NCBI GenBank assembly: GCA_027575765.1
Contig: JANBPT010000128.1
Span: 1 to 64,000 of the forward strand
DNA length: 64,000 bases
Reading direction: 5' to 3'
DNA from: Tieghemiomyces parasiticus
Taxonomy: Eukaryota; Kickxellomycota; Dimargaritomycetes; Dimargaritales; Dimargaritaceae
Positions 33,201 to 43,624 of this stretch are shown here, piece after piece. Under the pieces are notes generated by a model. That model did no database searches and was not told where the DNA came from. It worked only from the letters and a program-made list of their open reading frames with translations. The position numbers and the translations under genes were made by a program. How positions within the stretch are numbered: the first letter of the stretch is position 1; the number at the start of each line of letters is the position of its first letter.

Positions 33201-34474
33201 TTCGGAGGTTACTGGTGGTATTTATAGCACTAACTAAAAGGAGCGTTGTCTCCGCTTAAAGGCACAATGGGCCCGTCGATAGGAGGGCGCTAAATGGCTG
33301 CGGATTAGCGTGGCGAAAGGGGGGATATGCATCCGAATCGCCAGGCAGCTTGCGCGACCCAGGACTAATGCACTACAGACAGCACTCATTCTTGCATTGC
33401 TGAGTTTGGTAGAAAAGCTGTGGCACTAAGGCCATGTACACAAGAAGGACAACAAGAAAGCACGGAAACACGGAAGCTCGAAATGACTTCAAAGTTGCGA
33501 AACTACAGCGCCACCGGCGTTTTGCCCAGCTTCCGAGCTTCCCAAACAACCCCAGAGCGTGTGTGGTTAATTTTACGTTTTTTGTTTTTCTTCTTGGGTA
33601 GGACCGAAATACCATAATTACTGACTGGCCCGTTGGGTTTCATTTCTGGCTACTTGATCCGGACTACCGCATGGTGAGGTGACTATGCAACAGGAACCAG
33701 CTAGGACTGCTCAGCTTCCATATGCGAGCCCGGACTATCAGTTCCCCCCACCCTCCCCTCTTCTTTACAGCTCCTCCATGGAGACATCCTTCCTTGGTCC
33801 ACCAGGAGGGACTTGCAAGAGCATGTTGGGATAGGAGCGGTGGGAGAACAGCGGATCATAGTGTGTACATCCGCGCAGCCCGCTTTTGGGAGCTGGAGCA
33901 GAGGATGAACCTTCAATTCCGGTAAAGCGGATTGGTTAGACCTGGTGGAGTTGAGAAAATTAAACTGGCTGGGAAGAGAGATGGTTGAGGAGGCTGTTCT
34001 TCATGTTACACCACGGGAAGTCCCTGAGGCACGCAATAGCCATGCCCGCGTGGCTAGATAGGTCCCTCATGGCCGTCACGCGGCACTAGGGGGTGGCCTG
34101 CCTTCGTGGTCTGGGTTTCTATGGCGTACTCCTGCCGGTCACCTTCCTACCATCCTGGCAATGGTGAAAATAAGGGAGAGAAACTACCATAGACCGAAGC
34201 TACGGTCAGGAGAAACCAGTCAAGCCGAAGTGTGTCTTGGCATTGTCGGGCAGGGGGAAGAACAGCCAGGGGAGGGTGGGCCGGTGGACCAGGTAGCTAA
34301 TAGGCAGGGCCCGCCGGTTAAGCCTATAGCCGCTGCCGTGGCTTACCGCACCCACCCCAACCGCCCCGTTGCTCGCCTCGCATCCCATCCACCCTTCCTA
34401 CCAGCCGTTCCACTAAACCCCCCTTGTCATACCAACCAACCACACACACGCACACAGGCGCTTAATATCGGCCA
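30299..34474. other. Gene-poor region
   Basis: About 4.2 kb without a supportable gene. Frames are short, lack the GC-rich third-position bias of nearby genes and match nothing I know. It holds a (CA)11 microsatellite (30652-30673), several homopolymer runs, and a minus-strand TATAAATA near 33219-33226 with no ATG-started frame close downstream. Possibly decayed transposon or non-coding DNA. Confidence 0.5.
30652..30673. repeat. (CA)11 microsatellite
   Basis: Eleven uninterrupted CA units within AT-rich non-coding DNA. Confidence 0.9.
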
Positions 34475-34696
34475 ATGTCACACTTTACAACCTGCCCTCT
34501 GTCGGTAATTCGAATTGTCATTTTAGGATGTATTTTTTGGTTGTTGGTTGCAGATACTCTCTGCGGTCGCTCTTCTAGCACCGGTCCTTCCCAGCACCCA
34601 GTGAGGATCCTCGTGTTTGCTCATCCCCGTGATTGGCCCCTCCTGCTCACAGTTACAAGCGATAGAGGCTACGAAAAGGAAAGTAAAAAAAAATAA
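34475..34696 (+). CDS. Candidate small secreted protein (weak)
   Basis: 73 residues from ATG 34475. There is a hydrophobic stretch VIRIVILGCIFWLLVAD near residues 11-27 that could be a signal sequence, then a polar segment ending in a KESKKK tail. No TATA box, family or splice support is seen. It is listed because the N-terminus resembles those of the two better secreted-peptide candidates in this window, but it could be a chance frame. Confidence 0.25.
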   Translation: MSHFTTCPLSVIRIVILGCIFWLLVADTLCGRSSSTGPSQHPVRILVFAHPRDWPLLLTVTSDRGYEKESKKK

Positions 34697-37436
34697 CGAT
34701 GGCAAGCGAATGGGAGGCCTGGACGCGAATCCTCCCCTACCGCCCGCACACACCCAACCGCACAAATAGATCGCAGCCAGCTCTCCTGGCCTATGGAACG
34801 GTGCGCCTGCCTAATGCGGTTCCACGACAAGAGAGGGTATTACTCATCGGGTCTTACGGTATCGAGGGCGGCGGTTATCCGGCATCAAGTCTTTCGTTGG
34901 CCTTCTGTGACCCAGCACCACACCAACTGTACTCCCCCTCTTTCCATAATCCGCCTAATGTCTGCATTGTGTCATTGTCGGCTGCCAACGACTCTACTGT
35001 GGCGAAGCGAGCGGAGCCAGATCGAGACCCCCGGTCATTCTCCGCACCCTAATACTATTCGCCTGGCGCTCGTGGTGGCCATTCGCTTCCTCGGAAATTC
35101 ACGCTCTCGTAACTATGGCAAATGCTCCGACCTGACACCCCGCTCTCGATGACGCCAAGGTGTAACCATTCCCCCCACCCATACCCTGGCTCTGGTAGGG
35201 TAGGTTTTAGTCGTCACGTTGGCCCTATGGCCGGCCGGTATGAGTGAGGCGAACTAAAACTGGTTGAGCCAAGGCAGGGGGTCAACCCCGAGCTATCTCT
35301 GGAGCCCCCATTAGGCGTCATCATCGGATACTCCAACGACTGGGATTACCGTACCCCCCTCCTATACCACCCCCCCTTTTGGTACTGACCGAGTCGCTAA
35401 GATGCCGTCCTGACTAGGCCTATCAATTCCCCGAGTCAATGAATGGGGCACCTTAGGAATGACTAGCCTGCAAGTCCGCTGCCGAACGCGGTCACTGCAT
35501 GTAGAGAGGGGGAACGCTTAGCCGATAAGACAAAATACCATTTAGAGAGCTCCAAACAGTCCTCGTGGTGGTCTGACCGGGAATTGTAGCACCAGTCAGT
35601 TCCAGTTGACCCCCCTTACCTGAAGGCACAGCCGGCGAGACCTACGAAGAGACCTTCACCAGTACCCCGTTCTAACCCCCCCTTCCTATAAATCAAGTTC
35701 CGTTCCGCACATCAAGATCGGCTATAGATCGTTTTTACTTAGACAGGTATCACTGTAGGGCAGAGATTCAGTCGAGTTATCACCGCTAGTGGACCCACTG
35801 GTAACGATAGGTATGACGTGCAACATTGACAGAAGAGGAAACCTGGCCAGTTTGGCCAGAGTTGGTGGCTTTAGAGTACCCTAGTCGTAATGCCTCCAGG
35901 CCCCTCTCGAAGCTGTTAAGATGGCGAATGAACCGAATGGATCCGTCGGTTCAGCCGCCGTTTGCTTTGATCACTTCGGACGGATTGCCTGTCCCGGGAT
36001 CCATGATGACTTCACCGTCAACCAGGTTCCTCTGCCTCCCTTCTAGCTCAAGAATGTCCCCGGTAAAAACGTCAGGGTGTGGAAAGATATGGCAACGGAA
36101 CAATTCACAGTGGGGGTATGGCCGATGTACGGCGGCTTGAGGGGCTCAACGACGGCTCACTGCGGAGAACGGATAAAGAAACCTCTTGGGACCCGAGGGT
36201 CCGGGCCCTGATCTGGTGCACCGTCTTGGCCCTCGCCCTTATCCCTTCCGTATCAGACTCATTTAGGTCATTAGAGGGCTTGGTCATGTCGTCGCTCTCT
36301 CCTGTACCTCCTCCTACTTCGCGAGCCGACTTTAGGGGGCTGTGCTGGTCTAGCGGCCGACATACCACCAAGAATTTCGCGCATTCTAGCTGGTGCAGCG
36401 CCACGAAAGCCGGCCCCTTCGTAAGATAACCGGCACGGCTCGGGACCTTAGTACCGGCTCCTTCACACCTCTCCGACATTAAAGAGGATATTATTATTCC
36501 GAGGCGCTCCCCGTTTTTTCACTGCTAATGGGGGTAGGGTATTCTGGATCTGTTCTTCATTTCCTCACGGCCTTACCTATGAAGTACCCGCGACATTTTG
36601 TTTACTCTTTTAAGCGTGATGTGATGATAATCAGTAATTCAGCGGTATCTGTTTACTTAGGAGCCGGGGGGGGTGATTTCCCACCTGTGGTCACCGCGAA
36701 GTGAAAGCCGGTGGCTCTATTTTTCTTTCCATCTGTAAATCAACAAGCGTGGCTGGGTATTAACTTTTGTGATTTCGATTCTTCAAAGAATGGCCGATAC
36801 CGTGCGCTATGGTTGGTGAGTTTGTGAGAGGATGGGCCGAGGTTCCGGGTGGCAATGCCCTTCAAAGTCTGCCGAGTTGGGAAGGAAATCCTACACAACA
36901 CGGCTTCCTTGGGGTGTATTTCACGGTGCTGGGATGTCCAGCCCAAGGATGGGCGGCAACGGGGATAGGCAAGAACGAGTACGCGTGGAAAGAGGATAAC
37001 TTGGGGCAAATGGGGTACTAGGGATGCACCGGCACGATGGAGATATCCCAACGAGGAGGAGTTGCGGCCACTAGGTCAGGAAGTAATTATAATCGCTATA
37101 CACCTTGGTCACGCTGGGTAAAGCAACCACCCTTCCCGATTTCGTTAAGTGGGGTACAAATAGGCACCTTTGTAGCATAGTTGACGGGTCCAGAGAAGCC
37201 ACCGTATCGCACGCGATGCTATGAATGGTAAATGGGGAAAGGGAATGCTTGTTGGGATGGACAGTCGCTCTGTCTGTGATCCCTCCTCCATGGTGCGTGC
37301 TATTGGATTACGCCTGGAACGAATTAAACTGACGACAATCGACAGGTATATCCCCCCCGAGCAGCCTACCGCATCTGATTTACAAATAAGTAGATGGCTT
37401 TATGGAGGAACTACAATGGGAAGTGGGTTGTTGCAG

Positions 37437-37589
37437 TCACAAACGGCACCTTGTAGGGGAACTATTATAAGGATAGCACCGCTCTAATGGGCTTTCGCCA
37501 GGAATGAGAGCCCCTCTTAAAGAAAGGATTAGGATAAGGATAAGAGCGCAAGTCGAATATGGGAAATGCGCATAGTTGCAGTAGCCCAT
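37437..37589 (-). CDS. Candidate 50-residue secreted/membrane peptide (weak)
   Basis: From ATG 37589: hydrophobic core CALILILILSLRGAL near residues 14-28, then a short tail with two Cys (ERCYPYNSSPTRCRL). A TATAAT-like element lies about 55 bp upstream. The two Cys could form one loop. No homologue is known to me and the length makes chance likely. Confidence 0.22.
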   Translation of the reverse strand: MGYCNYAHFPYSTCALILILILSLRGALIPGESPLERCYPYNSSPTRCRL

Positions 37590-40078
37590 TTTCTTGGTGT
37601 TATGCAGTAGTACGGCGAGAGCGGACAGCTGACGGGAAATTATAGGGGCGAAAAAGAATAAGTGAGAGATCACTGTTCCCTGTGGACAATAAGCAAGTGG
37701 TGGGCGGGTTAATACGCGGGAAAGGAGAAGCAAAGCGGGAGAGAACGGGAAACATGGACGACGATCGCAACGGGCTTGCAATTATTCACCGGCCAATAAT
37801 TCGTATCGAACACATTTATCTCCCACCCCCCTCCCTCCCCTCCCTTCAAGTGTACTCGCAGGATCGGCTGCTGCAAGATTGTCGCCACAGGCAAGGGCTA
37901 GCGGGTGGATAAGCCTGCCAGAGGGCACCAGCGACCGAGAGAGGGTGGATAACGGCGGCGGAGTCTGGGTAAAATAAGAAAGAGAGGGGCAACAACGAAG
38001 GCGTCACAGCCCGGCGAGGCGGACCAACGACGAAGCGTTAGACTCGACATTACACAATGCCAAGGTTCGTCGCGTTAAAAATAGTGATTGACTTGGGCTA
38101 CCGGCCAGCTGGTCAGGCAAGCCCCGTCGTTTGATGTCAAGATAATGGTGGTAGTGGTAAGTAGGTGGATTTACGCCTGCCGATGTGGGTTCCTAACCGT
38201 GTCATGGTGAATAATGATGTAGGACGCTCAGCACCGGAACTAGGCATTTACCTAATACGGTATTCCACGACCCCCTCACCCACTCATAGTGGTTGACCCC
38301 CCCCCCGGGGGGAGCTCCTGGGACGCATAGTTTGTTCAGTTCTTACTCTACCATCAGTACCATTCGTCTTGACGGCCGAACGTCTACCGTCATCTTCCCC
38401 CACTCACGCCTCAAACCTTATCGACAATCTTGCTGGAAAATACTCTCCGTCCGCTAAAGTGCTTAGTACACCAGGACTGGGTTGATACCACACATTCGTC
38501 GGGGATCGCGTAGTAATATAATTCGATGGCACGTTAATAGAGGAGGGGCCGGGAGAAGCCAACTGGCCGGGGATAGCGGCGCCCACTTTGGGGCCATAAA
38601 CGGGTTAGGGTAGGCCTAAAGAGGTGGAGTTCGGCCGCACCAAGCCTAGTATAAACCACATTGACGCCAATCTACTAAGGAGGTCGGACTAAGCCGTGAA
38701 CTAATGTCGCATGTGGCGGGCGGTCAGCTCAAAGCCTGCCTCTGAATCCTATTCATGCCTGTATCCTTGCTGCAGGTGAGTCGCATTGTATCGTTGTGCA
38801 TAACGACCGGGTACTGGCCCTAGCTCTATCTGATGTTTCCGTTACCCCTGACAGGCTTAGTCAACCTCCCCCCCAAAAAACAAAGAACTCCATGCCTACC
38901 GTGGTGTAACAGTGCTGAGGAGCGAGTCTCGTAAAAGCGGTGGGTGTGGGACTAATAGGACTCGACGGTGACTCTGGTTGGGTGGATTGCGGTACGCCCG
39001 AGTTCCAGTGAGGGCACTTTGGTGCCACCAGTATTTAGTAAACATGTGGTACGAATTGGATAATAAAACCGCGGCTGTCCTACATCCCACCAGCTAGCCC
39101 GACCCAGTAGCTAGCAACCTTACGGCACTGGAGCTTACCATCCAGATCCAAAATCCTTGCCACACCATGGCGGAGTCCGATATTATTAATCGCTGGGCCG
39201 AAGCGACCAACTAAACACATGCGGGGATCAGGACGGGGAGCGCCGGTCAAGTTGACGGTCGTAGGTTTCTGTAACCGGGGGGTTCAAACTGACCGAGAAT
39301 TGTAAAAGCACGCACGTCCCAAATGTGGCTCGTAGCGCTAGCTAACTGGAGTAGCGCCACCAGTCCCACTAATAAAGGGCATCGTGTTCATCACCCCTCT
39401 CTCGCTTTCTCCCGTTTCGCCTTCCTTGGCGGCTTGACTGGCGGCACCGAACATCACGACGATCACTGCGCATCCTTCAGAACGACACGCATAGCCATCC
39501 GCTCCTCTCCTTCCTTGCCCCGCTTCCATTCATTTTCTCTCTTCGCCAAACCCATCCTCACTAATGAGCCAACCCCAGGCCATTGTACGGAAATAGCCGG
39601 CACACTAATATACAGACTAGATACTAGGGGGCGGGGTGGGCTACGGCCGGGGAGGCCGCTACCCCCCGTTTCTAATCCACTGAATAGCCCGGCTGGCGTC
39701 TTGAAAAAGAGGGCGGCTGCGAAACAAGAGGTCCCAGGCCTTTATTGGCCGGGGCACCCCCTCAAGGTAGTGGGCCTTAAGGCCACCCGGACCAATTAAG
39801 GCCCCGCGCTGTGAACGGGGGGATATCGGCCGTTGGGTGATGGACCGGCGGCCGCGAAGTAGTGGCCAGCGCTTTCACCCCCCGCGCCTATCCTTTGTCG
39901 TCGGAAGGTCGCTTCCGCCCTCCTTTCCCTTACGTCTGCCGGTCCCCACGCCCATCGGACCCAGCGCCTAATTTCAGTGCCCTCCCCCCCTCTCTTCCCC
40001 ATCGCTCTTCACCTAGAGGATGTGCGCCAGCGCTTCCTTCCGCTCCCCTTCCAGCACCAACCCAGCAATTCCGCACAA

Positions 40079-40086
40079 TATATAAA
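40079..40086 (+). promoter_or_regulatory. TATA box of secreted repeat protein
   Basis: TATATAAA followed by a long C/T-rich leader, about 340 bp before ATG 40426. The long leader could hide a 5'UTR intron. Confidence 0.5.
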
Positions 40087-40425
40087 CCCCAGGCCGTCCT
40101 GCCCCAATATTCAAGACCAGCAGTTAACTTCACTCTTTCCACTTTCCCCCTTTTTACCCTAACCCTCTCCCTAATCTTGACTGAACGTCAGCGTTGGTTC
40201 CAATCTTCTCTTTGATAGAGCTCAGCTTGGTCCACCTTACCTCACTTCTCGCTCTCACTACTCTAATCCTGCCTCTACCGCTTGATTTCTTCAACGCAAA
40301 GCGCTCCAGTCAACATTACGGACTTTTATGACATAGGATAATCACATTATTGATCCAACAAGTCTATCCTTACGATATTTTTCGCCTCCCACTTTCTATT
40401 CCTTCACCACTCTCTTTAATTCACA

Positions 40426-42247
40426 ATGAAGTTGTCTCAGGCTTTCATGATCCTCGCGCCCATCAGCGCCGCCGCCACTCTGGCCGCCCCCGCTAACGGT
40501 GGTCACCGTCTGGCCAAGCGCAACTACACCGTGGTCAACCCTAACACCCCGGCTACTACCACACCCGTTGAAAACACCATGGTGACTCCTACCCCCACTG
40601 CTCCTGGCTACAGTGTGTCGGTCCCCGTGGTTGAGACCACCCCCGTCGAGAACACCGACGTCACACCCGCCCCCAGCGTCCCTGTGGTCGAGACCACCCC
40701 CGTCGAGAACACCGACGTGACCCCCGCTCCCAGCGTCCCCGCTGAGACTACCCCCGTCGAGAACACCGACGTAACCCCCGCCCCGAGCAACCCTGCTTCC
40801 TCGACTGATGTCCCGGCCCCTACCCCCACCGGTGATGAGGAGGATTGCACTGACGACGAGGAGGAGGAGGACTGCGAGGACGAGCCTACGCCGGTCACCG
40901 TTACGGTCCCCGCCGTGACTGTCACTGTCACTGTTACCGCCCCTGGCGAGTGCACTGAAGCCCCCGGTACCACCCCCGTTGGGCCCGCCCCCACCACCTT
41001 CAGTGTTACCCTCCCTGGTGAGAGCAGCCCGGTCCCGGTTCCCACCACCCCCGTTGTGAACACCGAAGTCACTCCCGCTCCCAGCGTCCCCGTGGTCGAG
41101 ACCACCCCCGTCGAGAACACCGACGTGACCCCCGCTCCCAGCGTCCCCGTGGTCGAGACCACCCCCGTCGAGAACACCGACGTGACCCCCGCTCCCAGCG
41201 TCCCTGTGGTCGAGACCACTCCCGTTGAGAACACCCCCGTTCCCACCACCACCCCCGGCTACAGCGTGTCTGTCCCCGTTGATACCCCTGCCCCTAGTGT
41301 CCCCGTCGAGACCACTCCCGTCGAGAACACCGATGTGACTCCCGCTCCCTCGACCACCCCTGAGGAGACCGAGACCGACTGCGAGGAGGAGCCCACTACC
41401 ACTCCCGTGGAGAACACCGACGTGACTCCCGCCCCTAGCGTCCCCGTCGAGACCACTCCCGTCGAGAACACCGATGTGACTCCCGCTCCCTCGACCACCC
41501 CTGAGGAGACCGAGACCGACTGCGAGGAGGAGCCCACTACCACTCCCGTGGAGAACACCGACGTGACTCCCGCCCCTAGCGTCCCCGTCGAGACCACTCC
41601 CGTCGAGAACACCGATGTGACTCCCGTTCCCACCACCACCCCTGGTTACAGCGTGTCTGTCCCCGTTGATACCCCTACCACTCCCGTCGAGAACACTGAG
41701 GTGACTCCCGTTCCCAGCGAGTCGGTCAGCACCACCCCTGTCGAGAACACTGAGGTGACCCCCGTCCCCAGCGACTCTGCCACCACCCCCTGCGAGGAGT
41801 CGGCCACCACCACCCCCGTCGAGAACACCGAGGTGACCCCCGTCCCCAGCGACTCTGCCACCACCCCCTGCGAGGAGTCGGCCACCACCACCCCCGTCGA
41901 GAACACCNNNNNNNNNNNNNNNNNNNNNNNNNNNNNNNNNNNNNNNNNNNNNNNNNNNNNNNNNNNNNNNNNNNNNNNNNNNNNNNNNNNNNNNNNNNNN
42001 NNNCACCGAGGTGACCCCCGCCCCCAGCGACTCTGCCACCACCCCTTGCGAGGAGTCTGCCACCACCACCCCCGTCGAGCCGGCCAGCACTACCCCCGTC
42101 GAGAACACCGAGGTGACCCCTGTCCCCTCCTCCAGCGATGTCGACTCTACCACCCCTGTCGAGACCGAGCCCACACCTACCACCAGCTCTGGCTACACCT
42201 ACTTCGTCCCCAACCAGCGTCGCTCCCACCCCATCTACCGCCTGTAA
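40426..42247 (+). CDS. Secreted Thr/Pro/Val/Glu-rich tandem-repeat (mucin-like) surface protein, interrupted by assembly gap
   Basis: The protein begins MKLSQAFMILAPISAAATLAA, a signal peptide, followed by a LAKR dibasic site that suggests Kex2 processing. 494 residues are read before the gap and 80 after it. The body is repeats around the unit TTPVENTDVTPAPS (14 residues; variants with E for D and V for A), dense in Thr and Pro and so probably heavily O-mannosylated. Acidic Cys-bearing inserts recur (DEEDCTDDEEEEDCED, TDCEEEP, TPCEESA). The end is GYTYFVPNQRRSHPIYRL; no GPI signal is seen. A cell-wall or extracellular coat role is inferred from composition. The frame before the gap (40426) and after it (ending 42247) differ when 96 N are counted, so the gap length is wrong rather than the gene broken. 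Confidence 0.85.
41299..41621 (+). repeat. Perfect 141-bp tandem coding duplication
   Basis: Positions 41299-41439 and 41440-41580 read the same base for base, with a partial third copy from 41581 to about 41621. Each unit encodes 47 residues containing two ENTDVTPAPS-type blocks and one TDCEEEP segment. Identity at synonymous sites indicates a very recent duplication or ongoing homogenisation. Confidence 0.85.
41752..42080 (+). repeat. 78-bp tandem coding repeat interrupted by gap
   Basis: Units start at 41752 and 41830 and the next would begin at 41908, exactly where the N run starts; a further unit is seen after the gap from 42008. Each encodes 26 residues with EVTPVPSDSATTPCEES and TTTPVENT blocks. 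Confidence 0.85.
41908..42003. other. Assembly gap (96 N)
   Basis: Ninety-six N inside the 78-bp repeat array. The left flank ends ...GAGAACACC and the right flank begins CACCGAGG, so the flanks share a 4-base CACC overlap. Restoring the frame needs a length of 2 modulo 3, which 96 is not. Confidence 0.98.
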
Positions 42248-43624
42248 TCGGGTTAAACTTTGATGATGGAAGAAGAGTGATTTGCTAGGTGTGTTAGATT
42301 AGCCAAAGTTACGATGGCTCGCTGTCCACCACCCCCCTCCGACCGCGCTATTTTTTTAAATGCCCTCTTACTCTTAGTATTGATTCAAATGCGTTCTTCG
42401 TGATCCCTACTTTCCATTCTGGGTTTACTCTAGTTTTAGTTCGTTTTTAACAGTAGGCGCTAGCGCTTACCCTGACCCCATCTCTCCATTCCACCCGAAT
42501 GGGGTCTTTTAATGAGTTGCACATGCGGTGGTCCGTATCGCGGGATGCTAGGAATGGGGGGCTAGTCCCCCTGTACTACCATCCTTCGGGCCGTCAAGGA
42601 AATAAATTTTAACTGCATAATATCGGTGCGTTTCATAGAGAATATGAACTGGATGGGTGATGGATCAGCAATGGAACCAGCCTAAATAAGTGCCAAAGGG
42701 ACAGGGTTGAGCTTGATCGCCGAGCGACGTCAAATGAGCATAGAGCTTCGCCGTGCTCCTGTTGGTGGACAGAGTCACACTGTCTACGTTTTTAACTACA
42801 GCACCGTTTCGGTTCTTGCGGTGTCCCCACCCCCTTCTTCCTTCCCACGTTTAGGGTGCGTAATCTTGTCCTTTTCGCGTCGTGACGGGACCTAAATTGA
42901 CACACCCTCACCCCTACAAGTTCGTCTTTTCTGTCGATCTTGTCGACAGCGGTCGCTGTCATTCGACCTCGGCTCCGACGCTGTTCATCATTAGGCTGGT
43001 CGTTGATCAAATAGGTGGTAGAGGTAGGCCTCAATTCATCAATTTGTCACGAAGTAGTCCCTATGCTTTCACCTCTCCCGGTCCCAGTCCCGGTCCTTCC
43101 TTCCCCTTGCTGTCGGTGAGGTCGGCTCTTATCCACCAGATCTACTTTGGGACGACTGGGGTTGATCGCAGTCTGTTAAAAGTTGGGCGTCGCAGATCTA
43201 TTGTTCATTATTTTACAAAATGATCCCTTACTGTTTCGTTTTTCTACCCTTCACATTAAGGATTATAGAGTTCGTGTCGGTTGCAGTATATTCAACTCGT
43301 ACGAATCCTCTATTTTATTTGGTTCATATCGACCCTACCGGTTAGCTACTTACCGCGAGGTACAGTGGTTTCAATGAGTGGAGTGCTCTGGCCTTGTTTA
43401 TAATAATCACGTGATTTTGAACGGTACTGTCCTCTGTCTGCTCCTGGGGTATAACTACTGATGTTGCGGCCAGGGTGCCTGTTTAAGATGTCAGCAATGT
43501 AATGGTAACTGCGTCAGACTGGCTCACGCTGGTTACCGGCTTGCATTCACAACATTATATTGACCCTTGCAAACTCATTCTTCCATCTCCCCTATTCCTT
43601 AGGCTACTTGGAGCTCTGGTCGCC
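42248..43624. other. Intergenic region between repeat protein and PPIL4-like gene
   Basis: About 1.4 kb. The first part is the 3' region of the repeat gene, with AATAAA near 42600-42606. Later short frames have no support. A sequence ATAATCACGTGATTTT at 43401-43416 contains the palindrome AATCACGTGATT (a CACGTG E-box), a plausible basic helix-loop-helix factor site about 215 bp before the PPIL4-like start. Confidence 0.45.

Larger units (their letters stand above)
34697..40425. other. Gene-poor region before the repeat protein
   Basis: About 5.7 kb without a supportable gene apart from the weak candidate at 37437-37589. Frames at 35826-36479 (both strands) and 39323-39799 (+) are long enough to notice but have no recognisable domain and no consistent splice structure. 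Many C- or G-runs occur (for example C10G6 near 38297-38312). The last 350 bases form a C/T-rich leader behind a TATA box. Confidence 0.5.

Noticed and set aside
32911..33226. Minus-strand TATAAATA with a hydrophobic 92-codon frame behind it
   Set aside because: The frame has no ATG (it opens with TTG) and the first real ATG lies beyond its end, so no coding gene can be supported.
35780..36479. Minus-strand frames with gene-like codons, possible decayed gene or retroelement
   Set aside because: Open segments are only 54-125 codons, interrupted by stops, with no recognisable reverse transcriptase, gag or other domain and no consistent splice sites.
39323..39799. 158-codon + strand frame
   Set aside because: Low-complexity composition, no signal peptide, no family and no codon bias like the neighbouring genes; a chance frame is likely.
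40396..42183. 595-codon open frame on the minus strand, and other long antisense frames, across the repeat protein
   Set aside because: They arise because the repeat avoids stop codons on the complementary strand. Composition is pure Gly/Val/Asp/Ser repeats with no signal sequence or start context, and the + strand frame has a clear signal peptide and TATA box.
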